Of a stretch of DNA of 64,000 nt, positions 1 through 11,010 are shown piece by piece. The stretch is from Macropodus opercularis (lineage: Eukaryota > Chordata > Actinopteri > Anabantiformes > Osphronemidae): assembly GCA_030770545.1 (NCBI GenBank), contig CM061096.1, forward strand, positions 15,543,501 through 15,607,500, given 5' to 3'. The notes under the pieces are model-generated. The model had not been told where the DNA came from and ran no database searches. It worked only from the letters and a program-made list of their open reading frames with translations. The position numbers and the translations under genes are program-made. Every line of letters starts with the position of its first letter. Within the stretch, counting starts at the first letter, position 1.

Positions 1-600
1 AGAGATGGATGTGCTGCGGTCGCTTACTCTCCAGCCAGTCCAGAAGCTCATAAATGCCTCTCTGCGTGGTTTCCTTGCTCTTCATGCGAGTCACCTTCTG
101 CCCACACACAAAGATGAAACAAGATAAGATGATCAGCGAACAGTGCATTACATTAGGAGAAGGTTTTGATGTTTGGCCCTATTCATGGTGGCCACGTGCG
201 TGTGGTCCACAGAAAAACGAGTTTGTTTTTTTCTTTAAATCTTGTCCTCTAATCCTCTGCTGTACACGGCAGAAGAGTAAACAGAGGAGATGCGACCACG
301 CAGACCATTTACCTCTACACAAACCAACAACTGTCTACGCACTTCTCGGTTCCACTTCCTCGTTTCCTTCTGTCTTTTAGCGCGTTTATTCAAATGAAAC
401 GAGCGCCTGAGGAGAGAAATGACTCATGCGTAACCGCGCTTGCTTATGCTTCCCACCTGGAATCTGTCCTCTGGGATCAGGTCGTGGTCCCTGAGCTGTC
501 TGAGGAAGGTGTGCGGGTTCTCCATGAGGGACATTATTGTCTTCTTACAGTGGAAGAAGCGCAGCAGCTCATCGGGACTTAGGAAATCCAGCGGGTCCAT
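1..600 (-). CDS. Gene A: SP100/SP140-like nuclear body protein, 5' part only (HSR domain)
   Basis: Only the first two coding exons are in the window; the gene runs off the left edge. Exon 1 is 600-457 (ATG at 600-598, 144 nt, 48 codons, starts MDPLDFLSPDELLRFF, donor GTGGGA). Exon 2 starts at 97 after a CAG acceptor and continues past base 1. Its frame reads KVTRMKSKETTQRGIYELLD and then a DWLE segment. Together they form the N-terminal HSR/CARD-like domain, which in SP100, SP110, SP140 and AIRE drives self-association in nuclear bodies. Exon 1 has exactly the same length and start context as exon 1 of genes B and C, so this is a third tandem paralogue. SAND, PHD and bromodomain exons are expected to the left but are not visible. 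No frame break is seen. The family call is firm; orthology to one mammalian SP gene cannot be decided. Confidence 0.86.
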
Positions 601-910
601 GTGGTCAGCGCAGCCACGTTCACGCCTTTCTCCAAGAAAACCCGCGGGTCCAGCAGATTCACAGCTGCTCCAGACGCGCAGAGGGAGGTCGCACCAAAAC
701 TGTGGCGCTAAATAAGCCCGTTATCCCACGATACCCTCTGGTTAAACGCTCCTGCTCGGTGGTCTGAGCCAGGGCGCACAGGAAAAAGCGTCGCAAAAGT
801 TCACGGTAACACGTTGGGAATCAAAACAGTGCAGAATGTCAGACTGAAGCACGACGAAATGCCTGGTATGTGTAATCAGAGCTTCCCCTGAGATTCTGCC
901 CACAGAGGTT

Positions 911-954
911 TTCTCAGTTCCTGCTTTCAGTGACGTTTGGAAAGTGAAAGTGCG
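911..954 (-). promoter_or_regulatory. ISRE/IRF-like site with CRE-like core upstream of gene A
   Basis: About 340 bp upstream of the gene A ATG the plus strand reads TGACGT (931-936), then GGAAAGTGAAAG (939-950). The GAAANNGAAA core is the classic IRF-binding/ISRE half-site pair. The same block, starting with CAGTTCCTGCTT, recurs upstream of gene B. Interferon induction is known for mammalian SP100/SP110/SP140; its use here is inferred. Confidence 0.55.
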
Positions 955-1104
955 TCTATTGTGGTGTATTGTGGCGCAGTTCCGCTCAGTGGCAGCAGGG
1001 GGCGAGATATCAGCTAAGACGCATCAGCCTGAACACACTACCACTAAATGCAAGGAAGGAAACCGTTCACCTGAATGAGACAAGAGATGGTCACAAACAA
1101 ATAT

Positions 1105-1110
1105 TTTATT
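1105..1110 (-). terminator. Candidate poly(A) signal of gene B (AATAAA)
   Basis: TTTATT on the plus strand is AATAAA on the minus strand. It lies about 295 bp downstream of the gene B stop (1405-1403) and just before the putative promoter of gene A, so the genes are packed tightly head to tail. Confidence 0.55.
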
Positions 1111-1402
1111 TAGAAAAAATAAAAAAAACAGCAAAACATGACTGTAAATTGTAGGAGCAAAACACATTTTTTTTTGCTTAATGCTCTTATGAAAATAAAA
1201 CAGCTGATATCTGTTTTTACTTTAAAAACACTTGAATACGGTTCAGTGTTGGAATGGAAAGGTCTGGAATGGACAATACTGCACGTTTTGTGAGTAAAAC
1301 ATAGTCATAATCAGAGTAAACGTAAAGTTCATATTATGCATATTAGACCACGCGTGAGCAGAAGTTCCCGTAGTTCGGCTCCACATGTCGTCCCACCTAC
1401 TT

Positions 1403-4400
1403 CTAATCACGGATTTTAAAGACTTTCTTAAATTCTTCCTCAAATAATTCCCTCAGGTGAACGGGTTCAGCATCGTCCTGCAACAGATCACAGCAGTTTA
1501 TGTGACGACGGTATGAATTTACTGACTTCATAAAGTTGTAAAGTTGGGTCTTACTTGGCTTAAAATGAGCCGGACGTCAGACATGAACTCTCCCACTGTT
1601 TGGGATTCTGTCCCCTGAAGCTTCTCCGCTATCTCATCAAACCACTTGGGCGTCTGTGGGCCAGCGGAGGAGATCTGCACCTGTGAGCGTGAAGCGGACG
1701 TTAATGAAATGCTCAGCACTCAGAGCCCAGATGAACAGACAGATGAAACACACTTCCGCCCCTGCTGGTGTCCGAAGCCGCTGTTTGCTCTGTCTGCGCA
1801 GACACAGGAGGAGATACTGACATTTCTGTGGATATAGAAGAAGAAGAGCGTGAGTGACGGGCGTGAAGACAGACCGATGGACAGACAGACGCCGTGGGCT
1901 CACCAGCAAGTGTCCTGACACGGGTTGGGACGTGGCCGCCTGCAGGTCCGGCTCAGCGCTGTTACTGTGTGATCTGAGCTCACAGAAGGTGCATCTCCAC
2001 GGCCCGTCGTTGCTGCACACACATTACAGACAGTCACTGCAGATTCACGCCCTGCAATGGTTAATCAGGTAAATCACACGGTGCCGTAGCTGACGCTCAC
2101 CTCAAGGCGGCGTCTTCGATGTGCGGCAGGTGACACGTCTGGTGGAAGGAGCGAGGGCAGCAGTCGCACACCACCAGATCTGCTCCTTCATCGCTCCTAC
2201 ACACATAACATTCATCGTCGTTTCTTTGAGCCGCCTGCCGAGACAAACAGAACGTGGCTCTGAAGCAGCGAACGCACACGACGCGCTGCGGCGATCGACA
2301 CAGACACAACACACTCACCAGGTCTTCGTCGTCTGGGCTGCACAGCGAACAGTCACACAGCGGCGAGTGGATCTTCAGGATCTTCTCCTGAACCAGACAA
2401 AAACTCACTGTGTCGTTTCAGATGCAAGTCTTACTTTAGCAGAAAGCTCACTTGTTTAACAATGTAATCAAATACCAATACGAGCAGGCCGAGCGTTTGC
2501 CCTTCACACATGATGTCTTTCCTCCAGCAGGCGTCTGCCTGACATGACACCTCACTCACAAACTCCTCGGGGGTCATCCAGCTCGTCTCGGTACGGACGC
2601 TCTTCCCGCGGCTTCCTGGCAGGTTTAGAAGAAGAGGACGCATTTGTTTTACTTCACACGTCAAACTGTATCATTATACTGACGATTTGTGGGGCAATAA
2701 AATGCAAGACACAGGACACACAGACACCAGTGGAATGAATGTTGGTCACTTACTGTAGGCTTCTATTACTAAAACTCTCTCTACATAAAATTCTAACTTT
2801 TCGCAGCTATTTTTATCAATTAAACCAGATTATACTAAGGAGGTGGTTCTGACATTTAAATGCACTGCCTCCCTTTGTTGTGCTTCTGCTGCTGATAAGT
2901 AAAACGAAGCCTCACAAACACTTCACAGTAGAGAGGTTTTCACAGCCTGGCCCCTTAGAGACAGCCCCCATCCGTGTCTGGACCCCCCAGAGACTGGATG
3001 AGATCAACCGCACGGTCGTGATGGCGAGAGAACTTCTCACACTAAACAACAGGAGTTGAGGGACTCAGTGATTACACTGATTCACATTCTGCTCCCACAC
3101 AGCTTCCACTGGATAAAAACTCCCTGGACTTGCTCGGCACCGAATAGTTTGGTTCTACTCTAGTGTGGGGTCTGGGTTCTTATGGGTTAAACCCGTTCTG
3201 CTTAATTCCAAAGCACTTAATGGTCCAGCTCCATTTTTAGGAACCATCACCATGGTAACCCTCCTATCATCATATCAGTCACATAACACAACACAAATCA
3301 AGCCAAACCTGATGCAAATCGTCTTTTGTGTAAGGTGGCGGTTGAGGCTCCACATGTAACTGTGAACATCATCCTGTCATTGTCATGGTCGTCTTCTTGC
3401 TGCTGCTCAGTCGCTTCTTCATCTGGAAGGTGTCGTGAGCAGGGTAAGAAACGTTCGCCACGTATCAGTGTGTGGTACAGTATCAGTAACTTCACCTGCG
3501 TCGACGGTGGAACCTTCTTCGTTACTTGAAGACGTTCGATCTTCTTCCTCTTCATAGTCCTCACTTTCATTTCCATCTTCACTGTCTTCATCAGACCCTA
3601 AACACAGCACGGGGTCAGTTTGGGGCCTGAACAGTGGCAGCAATGATGAGGGTGAAACTAAACCATGTAAAAACTGTTCTCATTTAGTAAAACAATGTTC
3701 TCCTGTTAAAACCACATCTCAGTGTTTAGTGCAGTGTTGGGTCAGAAATGGGCTAAAATCTGTTTTCACTCACAAAACCTATCTGTGAAGTCTTGATCAG
3801 GTGGAAACGAGGATTTCTTGGCCTAAAATGAAGAAAACCGTAAAAACGAGACGGTCTGAGGACTCACAACGTGTGTCTGCATCTTCTCCTCTTCGTACCT
3901 TTGCACCTCGCTTGAACGATCCTGATTTCAGGCGGCCGCTCTGCAAAATCAAAAGACAGACGCATGGGGTGACGCAGCAAACTGAGAACTGTGTCATGGA
4001 TCAAAAGTCCAAAACAAACAAACCTGTATGAGTTTTGCCAGCGAAACGCCATCACAGCAGATGCTCAGCTTCCAGTTCTTTGAGCTCTGCTTCCCTGCAC
4101 GTCTCTCAAACTCAGAGGGAGTGAGCCAGCGTTTGTTGAAACAGATGCATTTCTCTCCTGAACTTAAAGATCGGGAACGTGTTAATATGAAACATAAATC
4201 ATCTCAGCCTCACTTCAGACAAAACAGAATTGATCCATCTGACCTTTAGCCAGTTTGCTTTTGCTCAGCGCCCCCTGCAGGTCTCCACATGTCACAGTCA
4301 AGTCTCCCTTGATGGGAGGAGCTGGGAAATGAATAGATTCAGGTTTTCATGTTGTTTGCATGAGCTTAATAAAAACCTCTGAACAGAATTAGACTGTGCA

Positions 4401-5329
4401 TAATGATGGTGCACTTTAAAAGTCGGGGTGTGGAGAGCAATGAGGTGACTTACAGGAAGACGACGGCCCAGGCTGCTCGTCACCAAACACCCTCTCACTC
4501 CTCAGCTGTCTCTTCTCTTCTTTCTTTGAATAATTCTTTTGAACCGGAGACAGCAGCGATGATGGACCAAGCTGCTGCTCATCATCATCATCTTCTTCTT
4601 CGTCGTCATCATCACTTAAAACACGCGCATTTCTCCGTTTCTTCTTCTTCACTGAGTCCAGCTCCGTCTCTTCATCTGGAAGCTTCTTCCTTTTGTTTTC
4701 ATTGTCACTTCCCACCCTCTCGAGCAACCGTATGTTTTCACGGAAAGACCCTACAATTAAACTAAAGTTAGATGTAACGCAGCGTTTCAGGTAAAACTAC
4801 TGGAACCTTTGTGAAAAGTACCGTCCATGAGACTGTTGCGCAGCTCACGCAGGGTTGGGTATTGGTTCAGGACGGCGTCCTCGAAGACGCATCTCCAGAA
4901 GACACGGATGTGCGGAGACCGCTTTCTCTCCAGCCAGTCCAGAAGCTCATACACGCCTCTCTGCGTGGTGTCCTCACGCTTCATGCGACTCACCTTCTGT
5001 TGAGGACATGGCTCTAAATGTTCAGTCAACTCTGGCATCGTGGGGGATTTGAACAACGGACGTTTTTCACATTCATTAATCTTCCTGAACTATTTGTCTG
5101 CAAGCAGATCCACAGACGCCATTACTCTGTGTCGTCCAGCCTCCCGTGACTGCATGTGCGTAATGTCTCTCCGTCATCGTCTCACCTTGTATGTGTCTTC
5201 TGGGATCAGGTTGTGGTCTCTGAGCTGACACAGGAACGTGAGCGGTTTCTTCATGCAGGACATTTCTGTCTTCTTAACGTGGAAAAACTGCAGCAGTTCC
5301 TCAGACGTCAGACTTGCCCACGGATCCAT
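1403..5329 (-). CDS. Gene B: SP100/SP140-like protein, HSR - SAND-A - SAND-B - PHD - bromodomain-like
   Basis: Predicted chromatin-binding nuclear-body protein of 610 aa. Sixteen exons with matching phases and no internal stop: 5329-5186, 4996-4822, 4750-4454, 4321-4244, 4157-4024, 3940-3899, 3822-3774, 3597-3496, 3422-3309, 2615-2476, 2387-2319, 2234-2101, 2012-1904, 1825-1754, 1653-1555, 1477-1403. HSR domain is residues 1-106 (start MDPWASLTSEELLQFF). Residues 107-205 are a Lys/Asp/Glu-rich linker ending in a DEQPGPSS motif. SAND-A (about 206-290) keeps the KNWKLSI core (SKNWKLSICC). SAND-B (about 341-425) is a second, divergent SAND unit with VTCGA and WMTPEEF but no KNWK. The PHD finger (about 453-505) shows the C4HC3 pattern (ECYVC, CDCC, HQTC, WRCTFC) split over two exons. 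The C-terminal bromodomain-like part (530-610) begins KCQYLLL and ends KKVFKIRD; it is short and seems to lack the acetyl-lysine-binding Asn. An interferon-like site lies about 255 bp upstream. Family certain; one-to-one orthology unknown. Confidence 0.9.
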
Positions 5330-5560
5330 CGGTCAGCGCAGTCGATTCTCCACGTCCCTGGGTGAAAATGCAGCAGAACCGCAGCAGAAGTTTTACAACC
5401 ACAGTGGCACCGAATGGAGCGTTTAACCGAGGTCTGGTCTCTGGCGCCTACTGCGCACGGACACGCGTCAAGAAGCCAGAAATCAAAACTTCACAGACTG
5501 TAAAGTCATTTTAGTTTGATCAAAGCTTCTCCCGTCGATCTGATTTCCGCTGTTAGACCA

Positions 5561-5592
5561 GTTCCTGCTTCCAGTGACGTCTGAAAAGTGAG
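5561..5592 (-). promoter_or_regulatory. Promoter block of gene B, paralogous to that of gene A
   Basis: The plus strand shows GTTCCTGCTTCCAGTGACGT (5561-5580), then CTGAAAAGTGAG (5581-5592), about 255 bp upstream of the gene B ATG. It is nearly the same as the block upstream of gene A, including TGACGT and a GAAA-type half-site, though the second GAAA has decayed to GTGAG. Sharing outside the exons indicates the promoter was duplicated with the gene. Confidence 0.45.
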
Positions 5593-6424
5593 TTGTTTTG
5601 TTTGTTTTCCTGCTTGTAGGTCGCAGTTCTGCTCACAAGCGGCAGGGGGAGCCGGAGCCGCTGCCCAGGTCTCTGTGACGCATCTCAAGTTCCCGTGGGT
5701 CGTTCGTCCGTCTGACCCACCAGGCAAAATTCAGGCAACACTTAAAACTGGACTTCATTGTCAAAATTCAGCTTCCAGACTTCACTCGACAACACCCAGT
5801 TCTGTGACACAAAAAATGCTGCAACAATAATTGTAACGTTAAAAAAACCCTCAAAGGTGAATATATTGGTTTAGTTTTTAATCAAAATGACTCAGTTGTG
5901 TCATCAGAGACTTATATACGCAAATGATTTAATTTAAAACAGATTCAAAACATGCACATAAAGATCAAGTTACAGGCAACTGATTTTAAGTTAATAAAAA
6001 TAACATTATGATGAAGGTTTAAAACCGCTGTCATTAAAAGCACAACATACACAGACAAGGACAAGTTTAGAAAAGGCCAAGACATTGTGATATTGACAAT
6101 GAAATGTTGAACATTTATAATAAATAGAGACAGAAAACATGTTCCTTATTGATGGAGTCATCTCGCTTCACTCTTCCTCCGTGAGCTGAGCCAAGACTTG
6201 ATGTATGTGGATCCAAGTTAAGGACAGAACAGAGCTCACACGCAGAGCTCACGAAACCCTCCAAGTTTTAGCGCTACTGCAGTCAAATGTTGTGTAGTCG
6301 AACAGGCCCTGGGTTCGAGGGGAGTCTGTTCCTAAATGTTAGTGTGGGTTCTCTGACTTCCAGATGGATGGAAGTCCAGGGTTTCAAGCGTTGTCCTGAG
6401 CCTGAGAACACGTCACTCAACAGC

Positions 6425-9400
6425 TTAACGGATGTTAAACGCTTTCCTAAATTCTCCATCGAATAATTCCTTCAGTCGACTGATCCTAGCAAGAGACTTA
6501 GCGCCACCCTGCAAAGATCACGGCAGGATTAATCACCACAGTCGCTACTGAAACTGTATTTTAATGTTTGATGACTGAAATTAGTTTCTTACTTGGTTCT
6601 GTTCAGAGAAATTAAGAATGTGCTGGACATCAGAAATTAACTCGCCCACTGTTTGGTATTCTCTGCTCTGAAGTTTCTTTGCTATGTTACCAAATGGCAG
6701 CAGAGTCTGGAAACAGTGGAGGAGAAATGAATGAATGAATGAATGAATGAATGCAGAGCTCAGCACTGCTGGAAGCATCTTTGCATTCTGTCCAGAGTCT
6801 TTTTGCAAATACCTGTTTCTTATTAGCGCTGCACAGATACAGGACGAGATACTGACAGTTCTGTGGATGTAGAAGAAGAAGAACGTGAGTGACAGACAAC
6901 ACGGACGGACGGACTGAGCGGCCGAGCGAGGGCTCACCAGCATGTGTCGGGATACGTATTGGGCCCTGGCTTCTTGCATTTCCAGCTCATCGCAGTTGTT
7001 GTAAGATCTGAATTCACAGAAGGTGCACATCCACGGCCTGTCGTCGCTAAACACACACACACACACACACACAGTTTAGAAGTGAAAGGAGAAGACGCTG
7101 CAGTCGTCATCTGTCATAACATCAGGTCTTACTGCGACTACTCACCTTAAGTCCGTGTTCTCCACAGGCGGCAGGTGACATTTCTGATGGAAGGAGCGAG
7201 GGCAGTGCTCACACAAGACCAGGTCTCCTCCAGTTTTACAGACGAAGCACTCGTCGTCGTTTTTCTGGTTGTCCTGTCGCACACAGTCGCTGGTTATGGG
7301 GGATTTTTAAGTGTTTGTTGCTTCATGCAGAGCAACGATGAAACTCACCAGTTCGTCCTGATCTATTTCACACGAAGTGTCACTGTGATGGTCACACTTG
7401 ACCCTCAAGATGTTGTTCTGAAATAAATATATATAAATATATAGGTAAACTGGAAACCAAAACCATGAGGCCATAGTTTGGAAAGAGAGAACCAGGAGCG
7501 TTTAGGCCAAATGAACTCTTTGGTCTCATCTGTCTATAGGACTTTGTTACACTTTGTCTCGTCTTCCTCGAATCTGTGCCTCCTCTTCAAACTGAAACCA
7601 ACCACAGACCATCACACAGACGCGGAGCTGACGCCGCTGCTGTTCTAACGTTACCTACCTCTACGAGGACGCCGAGCGCGTTTCCTTTCCACGTGATGTC
7701 TTTTTCCCAGGAGCCGCTTGACTTGGATGACGCCTCCACAAACTCCTCGGGGGTCATCCACCTCGTCTCAGTACGAATGCTCCTACCACAGGCGCCTGGC
7801 GAAGGATTGGAGATTGGGTTTGGTTGAATAGTTTCACCATCTGAGCATTAACGTTCCGACTGAGAAAACCTGATTAAGCTTTAACCTGATGCAAATCGTT
7901 TCTTGTGTAATGTCGCCGCTGAAGCTCCACAGGTCACTTTGAGGACTTTGCTGCTGTGGTCGTGGTCTCTGAGCTCGTCGCGCTCTGTAAAGAGCACAGT
8001 GGGTGAAGGGTTGTGACACCATCACTCTCCAAGGTCATGCACTGGCTCAAATGATGACAAACCTGTGTTTGTGAGGTCAGGTGGATGTTGAGGTTCATCG
8101 GCTGGACCGGAAGAGAGAGAGGAATCGGCCTGTTTACAGCCTCCTTTGTATTTTACCGATTTCAGACGACCGTCCTGCAACGACGAGACAGCGAGTGAAG
8201 TTGATCTGCGTCCGTGTTTGCCTCTAAATCAAAATGACTTCTCGACCAACCTGTATGAGTTTTCCCAGGGGCGTCCCGTTATGTCGGATGCTCAGCTTCC
8301 AGTTCTTTGAGTTCTGCTTCCCTGCACGTCTCTCAAACTCACTGGGTATGAACCAATGCTTCTGGAAAAAGATGCATTTCTCCCCTGAAACAGAAGCAGT
8401 AAAGAGACTTCCAGCTTCCAACCGTCTCCTGTGTGTTGTTTTTCCTTTTTGCTTTGACCCTCTGACCTTTAGCCAGTCTGTCTGTGAACAGCGTCCCCTC
8501 CAGGTCTCCACAGGTCACAAGCAGCCGAGACGGCAAAGACGTCCTTATGGAACCTGGGGGATTAAAACCCAATAATCACACAACTTGGCTCTTTTAATTA
8601 ATTAATTAATTAATTAAATCATTGAATTAATCATAAGGTGGAGACCTGAGGGGCCAGGCTGCTCCTCGTCACTGTTCCACGTGCTCGTCCCTCTGTGATT
8701 CTTCTCCTCCTGGTCCTGCTCATCTGTCGACTCCTCGTCAGAAATCTTTAAATCATTATAGCATTAAACTGTGACTATCACTGTATTCATGCAGCGTCAG
8801 TCAGCAGCGTGAAAAGCCGTCGGCCGTCCTGACCTCCATGAAGTGACTGACCGGCTGTTCCTCCAACCTGACGTCCTGATCCAACTCCTCTGGTGTCTCC
8901 CAGCTCGGCTCAGCTGCTGGCGGAGGAGGAAGCAGAGGACTCGTCCATGAACACGAGCGTGAACATTCCGTCGGCTGAGCATCAGTCTGTCGGTTTGTAC
9001 CTGCTTCCCATCTGATGTCTGCACATGAAACTTGGAAAACCAAGCAGCTGCTGTCCTCGTCGGCTTCTTGCTGCTGCTCAGTCTCCTCGCCAGACTCTTC
9101 TTCATCTGTAAACCACACGTTGGAATTAACTTCTAATCACAGCATGTAATCGCATCTAGTAAATACACAGACGCTGCTATAGCTGCCTTGGCTCTGATGA
9201 TCACAAACCTGTGGTTGTTTGGTCAGATGGATGTCGAGGTTTATCGGCCTGACAGGAAAAAAAGAGGAAATGACAAAGGTCAGAACAGCAAAAAAGACTC
9301 ATCAGAGTCAGAATCTGCTTGTGTTTGTACCTTTACACAGCCTCTTTTGTATTTTACTGATTTGAGAAGACCGTCCTGCAGAGACAAGGACATGGATATA

Positions 9401-10859
9401 AGTGGCGTCCTAGTGAGTGAAGGGATCGGAGTCTGTGGGACCTTTCAACACACCTGTATGAGTTTTCCCAGGGTCCTGCCACCACATCGGATGCTCAGCT
9501 TCCAGTTCCTGGAGTTTTGCCTCCCTGCACGTCTTTCGAACTCATTGGGAGTAAACCACTGCTTCTGGAACAAAATGCATTTCTGCCCTGGAACAGAAGA
9601 GAAATGCGTTAGCAGCTGCACGTCACCTGCTGTGTGACCCAGTCGGACGGGGCTCGTTCAGACCAGGTGCTACTCTGACCTTCAGCCAGTTTGTCTTTGC
9701 TCAGCGACCCCTGCAGGCCTCCACAGGTCACAGGCAGCTGAGCCTTGAAGATGACCGAGGCCAAAGGATCATCGTCTTCTTCCTTCTTCTGAGAAGAAGC
9801 TGAGATATTAAAAGAGAAGAATCGAAGAATTACATCGCTCCAAATTAAATCATTGTAAATGTGATGTTGTGTTGCTGCATCTTAACACGTTAAAAAAACA
9901 CAAACGGACAAACTGAATCTCACTCGAAGACTCGCTTCTTCCACTGACCTGGGATCAGCTGAGCGGATGGAGCCGGCTGCTCCTCGTCGCTCCTGGTTCT
10001 CTGTTTTTTCTTTTCTTTGCCTGGGTTTTGCTCCTCGTCTCCTGAAGGCGCCTTTCTTTTCTTCTCTGCCGGCTCGGCCAGCAGTGGGTTGAAATGGAAA
10101 GACCCTGCAAAAAAACGAACAGTGTCACAGAAGCACCGAAAACAATGTGTCACAGGCCACAAGCCTGGTCCCATGATGCTCATAACAAACGGAGTCGCAC
10201 CGTCCATGAGGCTGTTGTGCAGCTTTTGCAGCGTTGGGTACTGCTCCATGATGACGTTGTTAAAGACGCACTTCCAGAAAATGAGGATGTCGTGAGGTCG
10301 TCCTCTTTCAAACTGGTCTAAAATCTCATAAACAACCTTCTTAAGCTTTTCTCTGTTGTTCATGAGACTCGCGCTCTGCAGACACACAATTATGGAGAAA
10401 GAAAAACAAAGAAATGAAGGAGACGACTTCAGCAGTTTGACAACAAAAGGTGTCACATCCAGGATCTGCTGGACGCTCAACTTAATCCATCTGGGTTATA
10501 GTTTGTTGCGTTGCCCCAAGCGGACAAGGTAACGCTCTGGTGACGTGGGGTCAACACAGCCTCACACCTTCTACTGCTTCACCTGCCCCCGTGGCCCCAA
10601 CTACGCTGCTATTACATCGTGACCTCACTCGGGCGCCACTTCCATCCAACCAGCTCCTATGAGGAAATGCGCATAAGGGACGGACCCAACGCCGCGTTCT
10701 CCCCCCACTGCTCACCCTGTATCCGTCCTCCGGGATCAGGTTGTGGTCTCTGAGCTGGCTGAGGAACGTGTGCGGCTTCTCCATGCAGGACATTAAAGTC
10801 TTATTATTATGGAAAAAACGCAGCAGTTCATCATGAGCCAGGAAATCCAGCCGATCCAT
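6425..10859 (-). CDS. Gene C: SP100/SP140-like protein with duplicated SAND-A/SAND-B module
   Basis: Predicted 739-aa nuclear-body/chromatin reader. Twenty-one exons, all in phase: 10859-10716, 10375-10201, 10104-9949, 9799-9680, 9587-9454, 9375-9331, 9248-9209, 9105-9001, 8913-8834, 8745-8646, 8553-8467, 8384-8251, 8174-8063, 7984-7886, 7795-7659, 7417-7349, 7273-7146, 7046-6938, 6860-6813, 6706-6593, 6508-6425. HSR is residues 1-106. SAND-A1 is 159-258 (SRNWKLSIRCGG). SAND-B1 is 272-333 and degraded (WETPEEL kept, core lost). SAND-A2 is 367-477 (SKNWKLSIRHNG). SAND-B2 is 478-556 (VTCGA, WMTPEEF, WEKDI). The PHD finger is about 580-640 (ECFVC, CEHC, HQKC, WMCTFC) and the bromodomain-like tail 659-739. 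Acidic exons carrying DEEQPAPS or DEEQPGPS precede each SAND-A. The acceptor of exon 10 (AAAG at 8746) is weak. ATTAAA-type poly(A) candidates lie at 5933-5928 and 5882-5877. The second half has no HSR or start of its own, so I call one gene rather than two. Confidence 0.87.
6726..6753. repeat. (AATG)n microsatellite in a gene C intron
   Basis: About seven perfect tandem copies of a GAAT/AATG tetramer lie in the intron between exons 19 and 20 of gene C. Confidence 0.9.
7050..7073. repeat. (CA)n microsatellite next to gene C exon 18
   Basis: About twelve CA dinucleotides sit immediately upstream of the exon 18 acceptor. On the transcribed strand this is a GT run ending in TTTAG. Confidence 0.9.
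8594..8619. repeat. (TTAA)n simple repeat in a gene C intron
   Basis: Six tandem TTAA units lie in the intron between exons 10 and 11 of gene C, at the junction between the two SAND modules' leading exons. Confidence 0.85.
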
Positions 10860-11010
10860 CGGCGGCCACGTTTACAGCTCTGCAGCAAAAGGCTCCAAAC
10901 GCGCAGTAGAAGCCGCATAAGCACCGGGTGTCCAAATAAAGCTGTGAATGAAGCCTCAGCCAGAGCTGGTGGTGGAATAAAACCTTCCGAACCGACTCTG
11001 GAGACCAACG

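Noticed and set aside
6425..8745. Right-hand half of gene C as a separate fourth SP-like gene
   Set aside because: It has no HSR exons or start codon of its own, and exon phases join cleanly from 8834 to 8745. I kept one gene, noting that the acceptor at 8746 is weak.
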